Source: Fibrobacter succinogenes (GTDB lineage: Bacteria > Fibrobacterota > Fibrobacteria > Fibrobacterales > Fibrobacteraceae). From it: DNA of 42,132 nucleotides. The notes below the pieces were generated by a model. The model did not search any database. It was not told the origin of the DNA and saw only the letters and a list, made by a program, of their open reading frames with translations. Location: contig CACWPM010000017.1 of NCBI GenBank assembly GCA_902762795.1, positions 67,110-109,241 on the forward strand, read 5' to 3'. This document shows positions 1-7,704 of this stretch, piece by piece. Positions within the stretch are counted from its first letter, which is position 1, and every line of letters starts with the position of its first letter. The translations under genes were made by a program, and so were the position numbers.

Positions 1-1335
1 GCGACGCTTGTCGGGTTTGCTAAAAGATTTCATGGTCCGATTTTAGTGAAAAAGCCTGTCAAAGGTGTCAAGCCAAGAAAAAATTTGAAAAAGATTCCAG
101 AAGATAAAATCAAAAGATTTTTTGATGTGAATCGCGATTCGTTGCACAAGGAGCTTTGGCTCGAAGTGGAGAAAAATGAATTTGTTAGAATTTGTGTTGA
201 CGTGCCTGTTGTCGCGTGGGAAACATCATTGAAATCAAGTATCCTCAACGATTCCTGCTTAGCGTTTCAAATACCGATATTTACTGGAGTTGAAGCAATT
301 AACGTTTACTTTCCCGAATCAGAAAATTCAAACAAAATCAATCTAGCCGTTGGAATGAAATATCTAAACTTCGAAAATGAAGAAGTTTTATTAGGATTCA
401 ACAAATATAATGAAACTGAACTGTATGCACTGGGTTACAAGAACAATCATGATCCAGAAAGGCTGGTAACTATTACAGGAACTTATTTGGTCGATAAATA
501 TCCTGTGACAAATTGCGATATCATACAAACAATGTGGGATAACCTTCCGTCTAAAAAGACATCGTTTACAAATTGGAACAGAAAACGTCTTGCTGATGAG
601 TGGGTGACAAGAAAAAGAAATAGCTCGCGTCATGGAACCTGTGATGTACACGACTCTGCGGCATGTACAATTTTGTTACTTCAAGCTATAAAATACGCAA
701 ACGCCCGTAGCATTAGAGAAGGACTAAAACCATATTACTTTTTTTCATCATCAAATGAATTCCATTCGAGAATTATTTCAAAAGGTAATTATATTATTGG
801 TTACTACAATTTTACAGATAAAGATGAAGGAAAAGACGAAATTCAAGTCTCAATCGACAGCACTTCGGATGGCTACAGGCTCCCGTTTTACGATGAATGG
901 ATGATATTCGCTCGCGGCGGTGACAAAAAGAAACAAGCTCCGTGGAGTGATTCGGCTACATTTGAAGAAGCTTCGAAATATGCTCAATTGGGACCAGAAT
1001 GGCATTATGATAAATCAAAACCTGTGGGACAACTATTGCCAAATGGATATGGCTTATATGATATGTTGGGTTTGGTTGAAGAGCATGTTCTTTTTGAAGA
1101 AAAAAATCCTTTTTCTGCTCCTAGTAATAAGCCGTCTTGTGTAAAAGGAGCCAATGATCGAACTGAACAAGAATGGAAATCTGCTTCAAAATCTTCTGGA
1201 CCTTATTGGAAAGATGTAAACTATGGGTATTACCGCGGAAACTACAACGAAGGTTTACCAGCAGGTTTCCGTCTCATCCGCAACATCGGCAATAACGTCA
1301 AATGGGAAAAAAGCAAAACAAACGACAAGCAATAG
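1..1335 (+). CDS. FGE/SUMF1-fold secreted protein, 5' partial
   Basis: The reading frame is open from base 1, so the gene very likely begins outside the window. A GTG at 46 is the first internal start candidate, but the paralogue that follows has about 50 more N-terminal residues including a signal peptide. The C-terminal half carries the pattern of the formylglycine-generating-enzyme (FGE/SUMF1) fold: a YPVTN segment, GYRLPFYDEW, ARGGD, then NGYGLYDMLGLVEEH and a terminal GFRLIRN. The usual GNVWEW and RGGSW motifs are replaced, and the copper-binding cysteine pair of true FGE is not evident. A binding or structural role is therefore more likely than sulfatase activation. It is about 60% similar by eye to the next gene, so this is a tandem duplication. 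The function is unknown. Confidence 0.8.
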   Translation, partial: ATLVGFAKRFHGPILVKKPVKGVKPRKNLKKIPEDKIKRFFDVNRDSLHKELWLEVEKNEFVRICVDVPVVAWETSLKSSILNDSCLAFQIPIFTGVEAINVYFPESENSNKINLAVGMKYLNFENEEVLLGFNKYNETELYALGYKNNHDPERLVTITGTYLVDKYPVTNCDIIQTMWDNLPSKKTSFTNWNRKRLADEWVTRKRNSSRHGTCDVHDSAACTILLLQAIKYANARSIREGLKPYYFFSSSNEFHSRIISKGNYIIGYYNFTDKDEGKDEIQVSIDSTSDGYRLPFYDEWMIFARGGDKKKQAPWSDSATFEEASKYAQLGPEWHYDKSKPVGQLLPNGYGLYDMLGLVEEHVLFEEKNPFSAPSNKPSCVKGANDRTEQEWKSASKSSGPYWKDVNYGYYRGNYNEGLPAGFRLIRNIGNNVKWEKSKTNDKQ

Positions 1336-1340
1336 CTTTA

Positions 1341-1370
1341 AAAAAGGAGACCCGATTAGGTCTCTTTTTT
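1341..1370 (+). terminator. Rho-independent terminator
   Basis: GAGACC (1347-1352) pairs with GGTCTC (1359-1364) around a 6-nt loop. An A run precedes the stem and a T run follows it, so it can also work on the other strand. It lies 6 bp after the stop codon of the first FGE-like gene and separates it from the paralogue downstream. Confidence 0.8.
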
Positions 1371-1384
1371 GTATATTCCGTTAT

Positions 1385-2734
1385 ATGAACCGGATTGCCA
1401 TTACGAAAACGATTCTGCTATTATTCGTCTCATGCCTTGCTGTGGCAAATGCGCGTCAATATACTATTGAATCCCTGAAAAATCCAAGCACCAATCAACA
1501 AAACATAGCTCTGTTAAGTCAGGTACAAAAGACGATAGATGTGAATCGAAAATCCTTAAAGAACTTGCAATGGCTCGAAGTCGAGAAGAACGAAATAGTC
1601 AAAGTTTGCATAGACGGTAAAATCCCCGTATGGGAGACTTCGTTAAACGCGGCGATATACAACGACTCGTGCATCGTGTTCCAGGCACCGACTCTCATCG
1701 GTGTCGATTCGCTTAAAGTTCATTTCCGTAAAGGCTACAAATCGCATAAGATTAACCTAGCTATCGGCATGAAATACTTAAATTTCAAAAATGAAAAAGT
1801 CAAATTAGGATATAACGATTATACCGAAGAAGAAATATTTCTATACGGAATTCAAAATGACGATCCTGAAAGATTCGTTTCGTTCACAGGAACATTTCTA
1901 GTCGATAAGTACCCCGTAACAAATTGTGAAATCATGCAATTGATGTGGGATAGCATTCCCATGAAAACATCGATTAAAGAACCAACATTGCAAAAATTAG
2001 CAGAACAATGGGCGAACAGAAAAAAGTTTTCTACACGTAATGAAAATTGCGCAGCTCATGATTCCGCCACCTCTACATTTTTTGTAATTCAAGCTATGAA
2101 ATATGCAAACGCACGTAGCACAAGAGAAGGATTAAAACCCTATTATAAATTTAAAGAAACAAACGAAAGAGAACCTGCAATTTTATCCAGAGGGCTCTAC
2201 GTTATAGGCTATTATGATTATTTCAATTTATACGGAGAAAGCGAAATTCAAGTTTCAATAGATAGCACCTCTAAAGGTTACAGGCTCCCATATTACGATG
2301 AATGGATGATGCTTGCTCGTGGCGGCGACAAAAAAAACAAGTATTCATGGGGCGATTCGGCATCCTTTGACGATGCTTTAAAATATGCACGATTCTATCA
2401 CTGTAAAAGTTTTTATGAAACAGACCATGTCGGGCAACTTTTACCTAATGGATACGGCCTATACGATATGTTCGGTCTAGTAGAAGAGCATGTCCTTTTT
2501 GAAGAAGTAAACCCCTTTATAGAACATGATGGAGGTCCGTCATGTATGAAAGGAGGCGATATTCGTGTCACAAAGGAATTTCAAGAAAATCCAGCTCGAT
2601 CATATTGGAAACAAATCAATTACGGATATAACAGAAGCAACAACAATAGTGCCATGCCAGGCGGTTTCCGCCTCGTTCGCAACATCGGCAATAAAACCAA
2701 ATGGAGCGAAATTAAAACCGTTGGCAAAGAGTAG
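1385..2734 (+). CDS. FGE/SUMF1-fold secreted protein, paralogue
   Basis: This 449-aa protein starts at ATG 1385, chosen because it opens a clear Sec signal peptide (MNRIAITK, a hydrophobic stretch, then ANA). The longer frame from 1223 would read through the upstream gene and its terminator. The mature part matches the preceding protein along its length: a beta-rich N-terminal region with WLEVEKNE, then the FGE-like C-terminal domain (YPVTN, GYRLPYYDEW, ARGGDKK, NGYGLYDMFGLVEEH, GFRLVRN). Canonical FGE catalytic features are degenerate here too. A TATATT at 1372-1377 ends 7 nt before the ATG and could place the transcript start at or next to the start codon. It is probably a periplasmic or surface protein of unknown ligand. 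Confidence 0.85.
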   Translation: MNRIAITKTILLLFVSCLAVANARQYTIESLKNPSTNQQNIALLSQVQKTIDVNRKSLKNLQWLEVEKNEIVKVCIDGKIPVWETSLNAAIYNDSCIVFQAPTLIGVDSLKVHFRKGYKSHKINLAIGMKYLNFKNEKVKLGYNDYTEEEIFLYGIQNDDPERFVSFTGTFLVDKYPVTNCEIMQLMWDSIPMKTSIKEPTLQKLAEQWANRKKFSTRNENCAAHDSATSTFFVIQAMKYANARSTREGLKPYYKFKETNEREPAILSRGLYVIGYYDYFNLYGESEIQVSIDSTSKGYRLPYYDEWMMLARGGDKKNKYSWGDSASFDDALKYARFYHCKSFYETDHVGQLLPNGYGLYDMFGLVEEHVLFEEVNPFIEHDGGPSCMKGGDIRVTKEFQENPARSYWKQINYGYNRSNNNSAMPGGFRLVRNIGNKTKWSEIKTVGKE

Positions 2735-2773
2735 TGACCTGTTTCTAAGCTGCAAAATTCTATCTTATCTCCT

Positions 2774-4570
2774 GTGAATAAGAAATATATCATCCCTGTC
2801 GTTATTTTTTCGATTTTGTTGTTGCTCCCGTTTGGCGTGCAGGCGGTTGCCGACTTGCGTGGCGAAAAGCGCTTCCAGCCGTTTGACATTTTCAAGGATG
2901 TGGTTTACACCCCGATTGTGCGCGAGAAGAATGTGGCTGCGGCTGCGGACTCGCTCGATGTGAAGTGGCGTGCGGCGCGCGAGGCGATTGCTGCGGGTGC
3001 AGAGGCGGCTGATGCGTTGGAGCCTGTGACGTCTTCGCTTTCGGACTTGGAAGCGGCCGTGCTTTCGGTGAATACGTATGCCGAACTCGATACATCTGAA
3101 GCTCGTTACAAGAGCCTCAAGTTGGCGGATACGCTCCTCTCGAAGCTGGAGGACGAACCGGAATCGTTTCCGCAGGCGGATTCTTGCATCAAGTCGCTCG
3201 TGGCGGACCTTGGGCATGTGTCGCTTTGGCGCGCGTTCTTGGACGTAAAACATTACGGCGTCTGGACGAGCCGCTATTTGCGTGCGTTTGAAAATAAGAT
3301 TGACGACGAGAGCGCTATTGTGTTGGCGTTGCGCCCCAAGTACCAGCTTGCGGTATGGAACCTTTTTAGCGATCCGGGCGAGAAGGTTGTTCTCGGCGCT
3401 GCTGGCGATTGCATTGGTGCGGGCTGTGGGCGCGATACCGCCGCGGCTTCCGACCGTTGGCTTTTCTACCGCCAGGATGTGGAATTCCTGGTGCAGCCGT
3501 CTCCGCTTGATGTGCGCAGTGCAAAGCTCGACAATCCGGTGAAGGCGATTGAAAGGTTCCGCGACCAGCTCAAGGCGAAGGGTGTGGAACTCTTGGTGGT
3601 GATTACTCCGGGCAAGCCGAGCATTTACCCGGAACGGTTGACGGGCAAGAATTCGGATGCCGCCGGAACTGCCGCCGGCCATGAAAATGCTGCCGCAGTC
3701 GGGGATGCCGCCGGAACTGCCGCGGGGGAAAATGCCGCCGCCGTCGGGAATGCCGCGAGGGAAAATGCCGCCGGGCTCCAATCGCATGGCAAGAAAATTT
3801 TGGATTCGCTCACGCGTGCTGGCTTTAACACGGTGGATTTGTACACGCCGCTTTTGGCCGCAAAGTCCCGCGATGCTGCCGAAGGTCCGTTGTACCTGAA
3901 CGACGATACGCACTGGACTCCGCGCGGGGCGGAAATTGCCGCCGACGTAATCGCGAAAAAAGTCCGCGAAATGGTGGATGCGGGAATAGTCAAAATCCGT
4001 GGAAAGGATGAAGTGCGCTACATTGCCGCCGATTCCGTGGCAGACCGCATGGGTGACGTGGGCGAGATGAGCGGACTTAACAAGTTCAATGTATTCAAGG
4101 TGCAGAAAGTGACGGGACACGTTGTTTCGCAACAGAATATCAAGGAACGCACCGAAAAACTCCCGATGGATACTGCTTGCGTTGCTGCGGCAAAGAACGC
4201 TTGCAAAAAGAACGATTCTTGCTTTATTGCTCAGTCCGCGCTTTGTGAACGAGACACAGTGCTTTACGACACCACAGTCACTCCCTTCAAAGATGATTTC
4301 CGCAAGTCCGAAATTTTGATTCTCGGTGACAGCTTCAGCCGTATTTACCAGACCGATTCCCCTGTGAACGCCGGTTGGATTGCACACTTCGCGAAGAACA
4401 TGAACGCCCGTGTCGCAAGCATCGTGAGCGACGGTGGCGCCTCGACGCTTGTCCGTGAAAAGCTCGCCCGCAAGGCTAGCGTGCTCAAGGGCAAAAAGCT
4501 CCTCATCTGGGAATTCGTCGAACGTGACCTCCGCTTCGGCGCCGAAGGCTGGAAGGATGTAAATTTTTAG
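2774..4570 (+). CDS. AlgJ/AlgX-like SGNH acetyltransferase-family protein
   Basis: This 598-aa protein starts with GTG, directly opening an N-terminal membrane anchor or signal segment (residues 1-25). The fold signature is that of the AlgJ/AlgX/DHHW SGNH-hydrolase family, which O-acetylates exported polysaccharides in the periplasm. A DDTHWTPRGAE block lies near residues 376-386, with the Asp and His of the catalytic triad. An ILGDSFSRIY block lies near residue 516, with the GDS serine. Family members usually sit beside an MBOAT acyl-carrier gene, and none is visible here. Residues 295-334 are an Ala/Gly-rich tandem repeat inserted between the N-terminal part and the DTHW block. No strong Shine-Dalgarno precedes the start. 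It follows the FGE-like gene by 39 bp and may share its transcript. Confidence 0.75.
   Translation: MNKKYIIPVVIFSILLLLPFGVQAVADLRGEKRFQPFDIFKDVVYTPIVREKNVAAAADSLDVKWRAAREAIAAGAEAADALEPVTSSLSDLEAAVLSVNTYAELDTSEARYKSLKLADTLLSKLEDEPESFPQADSCIKSLVADLGHVSLWRAFLDVKHYGVWTSRYLRAFENKIDDESAIVLALRPKYQLAVWNLFSDPGEKVVLGAAGDCIGAGCGRDTAAASDRWLFYRQDVEFLVQPSPLDVRSAKLDNPVKAIERFRDQLKAKGVELLVVITPGKPSIYPERLTGKNSDAAGTAAGHENAAAVGDAAGTAAGENAAAVGNAARENAAGLQSHGKKILDSLTRAGFNTVDLYTPLLAAKSRDAAEGPLYLNDDTHWTPRGAEIAADVIAKKVREMVDAGIVKIRGKDEVRYIAADSVADRMGDVGEMSGLNKFNVFKVQKVTGHVVSQQNIKERTEKLPMDTACVAAAKNACKKNDSCFIAQSALCERDTVLYDTTVTPFKDDFRKSEILILGDSFSRIYQTDSPVNAGWIAHFAKNMNARVASIVSDGGASTLVREKLARKASVLKGKKLLIWEFVERDLRFGAEGWKDVNF
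3656..3775 (+). repeat. In-frame Ala-rich tandem repeat within AlgJ/X-like gene
   Basis: Two near-identical units of 48 and 45 bp (3656-3703, 3704-3748) and a shorter third (3749-3775) encode DAAGTAAGHENAAAVG, DAAGTAAGENAAAVG and NAARENAAG. All length changes keep the frame. The array sits in a surface-loop position between conserved blocks and looks like a recently expanded linker. Confidence 0.8.
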
Positions 4571-4631
4571 AACTTAGAGCTTAGAACTTAGAGCTTAGAT
4601 TTTCTAAGTTCTGCCAACTAAGTTCTGCCAA
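4571..4631. repeat. Paired 14-bp direct repeats in opposite orientation
   Basis: Immediately after the stop codon come two exact copies of AACTTAGAGCTTAG (4571-4598). After 5 bases follow two exact copies of CTAAGTTCTGCCAA (4604-4631). AGAACTTAG (4583-4591) can pair with CTAAGTTCT (4604-4612), giving a hairpin. It may act as a weak terminator, but there is no U tract. Confidence 0.75.
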
Positions 4632-4651
4632 CTGCGCTGGAGGCGCAAAAT

Positions 4652-4888
4652 ATGCCAAGACATGGAACCCCGACGCCGGGACAGGCAATCCTCGAAGGAA
4701 TTGAATGGCTTAAAATCGACAAGCCCGAATTTGCACGCAGGGTAGGCGTTTCTGTAGAAATGCTCGACCAGCTGATTGCGGGTGAAGTTTGCATCTCGAC
4801 TGAAATTGCAAACGCGCTCGAATCCGTGACCGGGAGCCCCGCCGCCTACTGGAAAATGCTCGAACGCAAAAGCCGCGCCTCTCGTTAG
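4652..4888 (+). CDS. HigA-family XRE antitoxin-like regulator (orphan)
   Basis: This 78-aa protein matches the small HigA/VapI antidote family. It has an N-terminal P-T-PG-AIL-EGIEWL segment, a helix-turn-helix (residues about 25-50, FARRVGVSVEMLDQLIAGE), then ISTEIANALE and the family's SPAAYWKML ending. GGAG about 10 nt upstream supports the ATG. HigA normally represses and neutralises a HigB RNase toxin encoded immediately upstream. Here the upstream gene is the AlgJ/X-like protein and no toxin ORF is seen on either side, so this looks like an orphan regulator or a decayed module. The final codons and the stop lie in the first unit of a tandem array. Confidence 0.8.
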   Translation: MPRHGTPTPGQAILEGIEWLKIDKPEFARRVGVSVEMLDQLIAGEVCISTEIANALESVTGSPAAYWKMLERKSRASR

Positions 4889-4989
4889 GCCGCGCATTCC
4901 AGTAAATCGCGCTTCTCGTTAGGCCGCGCATCCCGATAAGCCGCGCTTCTTGATAAGCCGCGCATCTCGATAAGTCGCGCTTCTCGATA
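4871..4989. repeat. 17-18 bp tandem array overlapping the higA-like stop
   Basis: About seven imperfect units of the form aGcCGCGCwTCtcGaTA run end to end. The first unit encodes the last residues and stop codon of the HigA-like gene. The others fill the gap toward pmbA. The alternation of A and T at one position suggests the ancestral unit was a pair of about 35 bp. Confidence 0.8.
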
Positions 4990-5000
4990 AAGCAAATGTC

Positions 5001-5020
5001 ATTCCCGCGAATGCGGGAAT
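5001..5020. repeat. REP-like palindrome
   Basis: ATTCCCGC (5001-5008) and GCGGGAAT (5013-5020) form a perfect 8-bp stem with a GAAT loop, embedded in a GTCATTCCCG context typical of dispersed REP-like elements. It lies 31 bp before pmbA, with no U tract to make it a conventional terminator. Confidence 0.6.
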
Positions 5021-5050
5021 CTTCTTCTTGAATTTAATTATACTTGCGAT

Positions 5051-6379
5051 ATGAATATTAAAGATGCCGTTTCTTTCATGTGTGACCTCGCCAAGGGCGA
5101 AGCCGACCAGTTTGATGTTATTGCTTCCAACGCCCATTCCGAAGGTTTGTCTGTCTTTCAGGGGCAAGTGCAAAATACCGAAATTTCGGATTCCGTCGGG
5201 CTTGGCATTCGCGTTATCAAGGATGGCCGCCCGGGTTACGCTCACACGGAACGTTTGACGGACGAAGCTCTCAGCCAGACGCTCAAGGACGCTCTTTGCC
5301 ACACGCAGTGGACCGAAGAAATTGATATCACTCTCCCGCAGGCGGTCGAACTCCCGAAGGGCGAACCGAATTACAATCCGGTTCTCGAAACGCTCGACCT
5401 TGCAACGATGAAGGACTTCTGTATCGAACTTGAAAAGGCGACTTTTGCAAAGTCCAAGGAAATCGAGAACATCCCGTACCTCGGTGGCGATATCGAACGT
5501 GATTATTCTGTTGTTGCAAACAACACGGGGCTTTTCTACGAAGCTCGTTCGAACTGCGCTTCTGCGGGTGCCGGTGCGGTCGCAAGCCGGGGTGGCATCA
5601 AGAAACTTGGCAATTTTGTCAAGAATGGCCGCGACTGGAACGAATTCTCGGTCGATGAAATCGCAAGCAAGACTGCCGAATACGCTACAGAACTTTTTGG
5701 CGCCCAGAAAATCGAAAGTGGCAAGATTCCGGTGATTCTTTCGGAACGCATTTCCGCACGCTTCCTCGGCATGTACAGCCAGCCGTTCTTTGCAGAAACT
5801 ATGCAGAAGGGCCAATCCCGCCTCGACGGCAAGGAAGGCGAAAAGATTGCAAGCGATGTCTTCTCGCTGTGGAACGATCCGGTCGGTGAAATGTTTGAAC
5901 ACAAGTTCTATTTCGATTCCGAAGGCTGCCTTGCGAGACGAGTGAAGGTTGTCGAAAATGGTGTTTTCAATTCCGCTCTTTATAATCTTGAAACCGCTTC
6001 AAAAGCGCACTGCGAAACGACCGGCAATGGAGCTCGCAGCTTTGGCAGCAAGATGTCCACGAGCTTTTACAATATGCTTGTGCCGCCTGGTGAAATGACG
6101 ACTGCGGAACTCCTCAAGATTTTCCCGAAGTGCTTGCTTGTCGTGCGCTTGGAAGGCAATTCCGGTTGCAATCCTGTGAGCGGCGAACTGAGCATTGGGG
6201 CTCACGGCTTCTGGTGTGAGAACGGAACTATCCAGCATCCGGTTGACGGCGTGACTCTCAGCGGGAACTTCTTTGAGATCATCAAGAACATTGTTGCGGT
6301 CGGCAACGAATACCGTGACCCGTTCGCGACGTACAAGGTACCGGCGCTTGCGGTAAGCGAGTTAAGCGTGAGCGCGTAG
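5051..6379 (+). CDS. pmbA: TldE/PmbA-family metalloprotease subunit
   Basis: This 442-aa protein matches the length and landmarks of PmbA/TldE. The N-terminal domain contains the SVGLGIRV segment, a central ANNTGLFYEARS block follows, and the C-terminal domain has GNSGCNPVSGELSIGAHG and SGNFFEIIKNIVAVGNEY. TldE pairs with TldD, which carries the zinc HExxxH motif. That motif is absent here, as expected for the E subunit. The complex trims peptides such as microcin or peptide-modification precursors. No tldD lies in the window, so the partner must be elsewhere. No Shine-Dalgarno is visible. A TATACT at 5039-5044 sits 6 nt before the ATG, so the mRNA could be leaderless. Confidence 0.9.
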   Translation: MNIKDAVSFMCDLAKGEADQFDVIASNAHSEGLSVFQGQVQNTEISDSVGLGIRVIKDGRPGYAHTERLTDEALSQTLKDALCHTQWTEEIDITLPQAVELPKGEPNYNPVLETLDLATMKDFCIELEKATFAKSKEIENIPYLGGDIERDYSVVANNTGLFYEARSNCASAGAGAVASRGGIKKLGNFVKNGRDWNEFSVDEIASKTAEYATELFGAQKIESGKIPVILSERISARFLGMYSQPFFAETMQKGQSRLDGKEGEKIASDVFSLWNDPVGEMFEHKFYFDSEGCLARRVKVVENGVFNSALYNLETASKAHCETTGNGARSFGSKMSTSFYNMLVPPGEMTTAELLKIFPKCLLVVRLEGNSGCNPVSGELSIGAHGFWCENGTIQHPVDGVTLSGNFFEIIKNIVAVGNEYRDPFATYKVPALAVSELSVSA

Positions 6380-6416
6380 TGTTCGAAGCTTTTGGCAGCT
6401 TTGTTATGTGTTATTT

Positions 6417-6440
6417 GGGCGGTTTTTATACCGCCTTTTC
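6417..6440 (+). terminator. Terminator after pmbA
   Basis: GGCGG (6418-6422) pairs with CCGCC (6431-6435) around an 8-nt loop and is followed by TTTTC. It lies 38 bp downstream of the pmbA stop, between convergent genes. A second long-range pair, TGCTGCAAG (6452-6460) with CTTGCAGCA (6492-6500), follows it. Confidence 0.7.
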
Positions 6441-6531
6441 TGTATAAAAAATGCTGCAAGAACATTGTTGGAGGTGAATCCTTTTCAAGTCCTTGCAGCA
6501 CTATGTTTGAGGTGTTTCTTTATAAAAACTG

Positions 6532-7524
6532 TTACGGGTCGTATTTCTCGCTGTTGCGGAAGAGCGGAACTTTTCCTACTGAAACCGTATTTGTCGTATG
6601 GCAGTACAAGTCATGTGGCGTGACGAACATGGCCTGCTGTTTTTTTGCGTTGTCGATCAAGTCCTTGACGTTGTCGACGACAATTCCGCCTGCTTTCAAC
6701 AACATTTTCAAGAAGCCCTCGATGGCGCTGCTCAGCGGCTTGCTCTTTAACAGATAAATGTGGTCTTCGTTTTCTTTATCGACGAGATTTTCCAAAATTT
6801 CTTGAACGGATTCCGTCACCTGTTCATCTTTTTCTGCGGCGAAACTCTTGTTGAAGCCGTATTCGGCGGCGTGTTCGGCGAACAAGTCCAAAAGCGTCGC
6901 TGTTCGCTTACATTCTCCCGGATTGCCTGATATATCTCCGTTCTTGATGTCAATCTTCAGGTCAGGATTGTTCTTGGATGCATCCAGAAAGCACTGATAA
7001 ACAAACGAAGAGCTTTCCATAGTGTGCTTGCCATTGTTGTTCTTTTCATCGATCAAGGTCTTCAGTTCGGCGGCTGCAAGTTTCAAAAACTTGATAATGG
7101 CTGCTTGCTTGAGGCTCACGTGCGAAACGTCCTTGTAAATAAGAATCATGGCAAGAAGGACCAAGTTTGAATAAGGATAGGCAAGTCCCTGTTGGGTGTA
7201 ATTGCGGGCGATGTCGATGACCGGTTCTATGGTCTTGTCGAAATTTTCGAATCCTCCCTTTTTGGTGATTCGGCGGACATGCACTCCTCGGGCCGTCGGG
7301 AAACTTTTGACAAGGTGCGTGTGAATACCGTTTTCTCCAGCGTCGGCCAAAACTGCGTCTTCTCCGTTCCGCATGAATATTGCTCCGTGCGTGACTCTGG
7401 AATTAGTGAACGCCATGATCAAGCGAGAAATGAGATCGTCCGTTTCCCCGTCAAAAATGAGAATGTCGCCAGGCTTCAGGTCCTTAAGCTCGATGTCCCT
7501 TTCTTCTGTTTTTTGCGTGCTCAT
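6532..7524 (-). CDS. YiiX/NlpC-P60-like permuted papain-fold protein
   Basis: This 330-aa protein is read from the ATG at 7524, which has AAGGGA about 9 nt upstream. A longer in-frame start at 7602 lacks such support. The N-terminal half has the circularly permuted NlpC/P60 (YiiX/LRAT-like) pattern: LKPGDILIFDG, a VTHGAIFM block with the conserved His, then an LADAGENGIH strand. Later comes the HTMESSSFVYQCF helix and a terminal FVTPHDLY segment. In the family the Cys nucleophile starts the CSxFVY helix. Here that position reads Ser, so hydrolase activity is doubtful. No signal peptide is seen. The LuxR-type regulator lies just upstream on the same strand, separated by a terminator. Confidence 0.7.
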   Translation of the reverse strand: MSTQKTEERDIELKDLKPGDILIFDGETDDLISRLIMAFTNSRVTHGAIFMRNGEDAVLADAGENGIHTHLVKSFPTARGVHVRRITKKGGFENFDKTIEPVIDIARNYTQQGLAYPYSNLVLLAMILIYKDVSHVSLKQAAIIKFLKLAAAELKTLIDEKNNNGKHTMESSSFVYQCFLDASKNNPDLKIDIKNGDISGNPGECKRTATLLDLFAEHAAEYGFNKSFAAEKDEQVTESVQEILENLVDKENEDHIYLLKSKPLSSAIEGFLKMLLKAGGIVVDNVKDLIDNAKKQQAMFVTPHDLYCHTTNTVSVGKVPLFRNSEKYDP

Positions 7525-7620
7525 CTGGCGGTCCCTTGGAATAGGATTAAAAATTATTCGCAAAAAAGATAAATGCGTAAAACATTTTATGCAATAACCC
7601 ATTTGGGCTATATTGATTAA

Positions 7621-7660
7621 TAAAAAAGGCGAAAACCCTAAAAAAATGGATTTCGCCTCT
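7621..7660 (-). terminator. Terminator for LuxR-TPR gene
   Basis: On the minus strand AGGCGAAA (7658-7651) pairs with TTTCGCCT (7634-7627), followed by a T-rich run. It lies about 45 bp after the stop of the regulator gene and before the YiiX-like gene. Confidence 0.75.
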
Positions 7661-7704
7661 TTCGAAATTTATTCGTCAAGCCTTTTGCTCCCCTTGGCTT
7701 TATT

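Noticed and set aside
2765-4387. 540-codon open frame antisense to the AlgJ/X-like gene
   Set aside because: Arg/His-rich translation without domain pattern. The opposite strand has a coherent SGNH protein with signal segment, so this is a shadow of GC-skewed codons.
4919-5902. 327-codon minus-strand frame over pmbA
   Set aside because: It begins in the tandem array and mirrors pmbA. The pmbA product matches its family over the full length.
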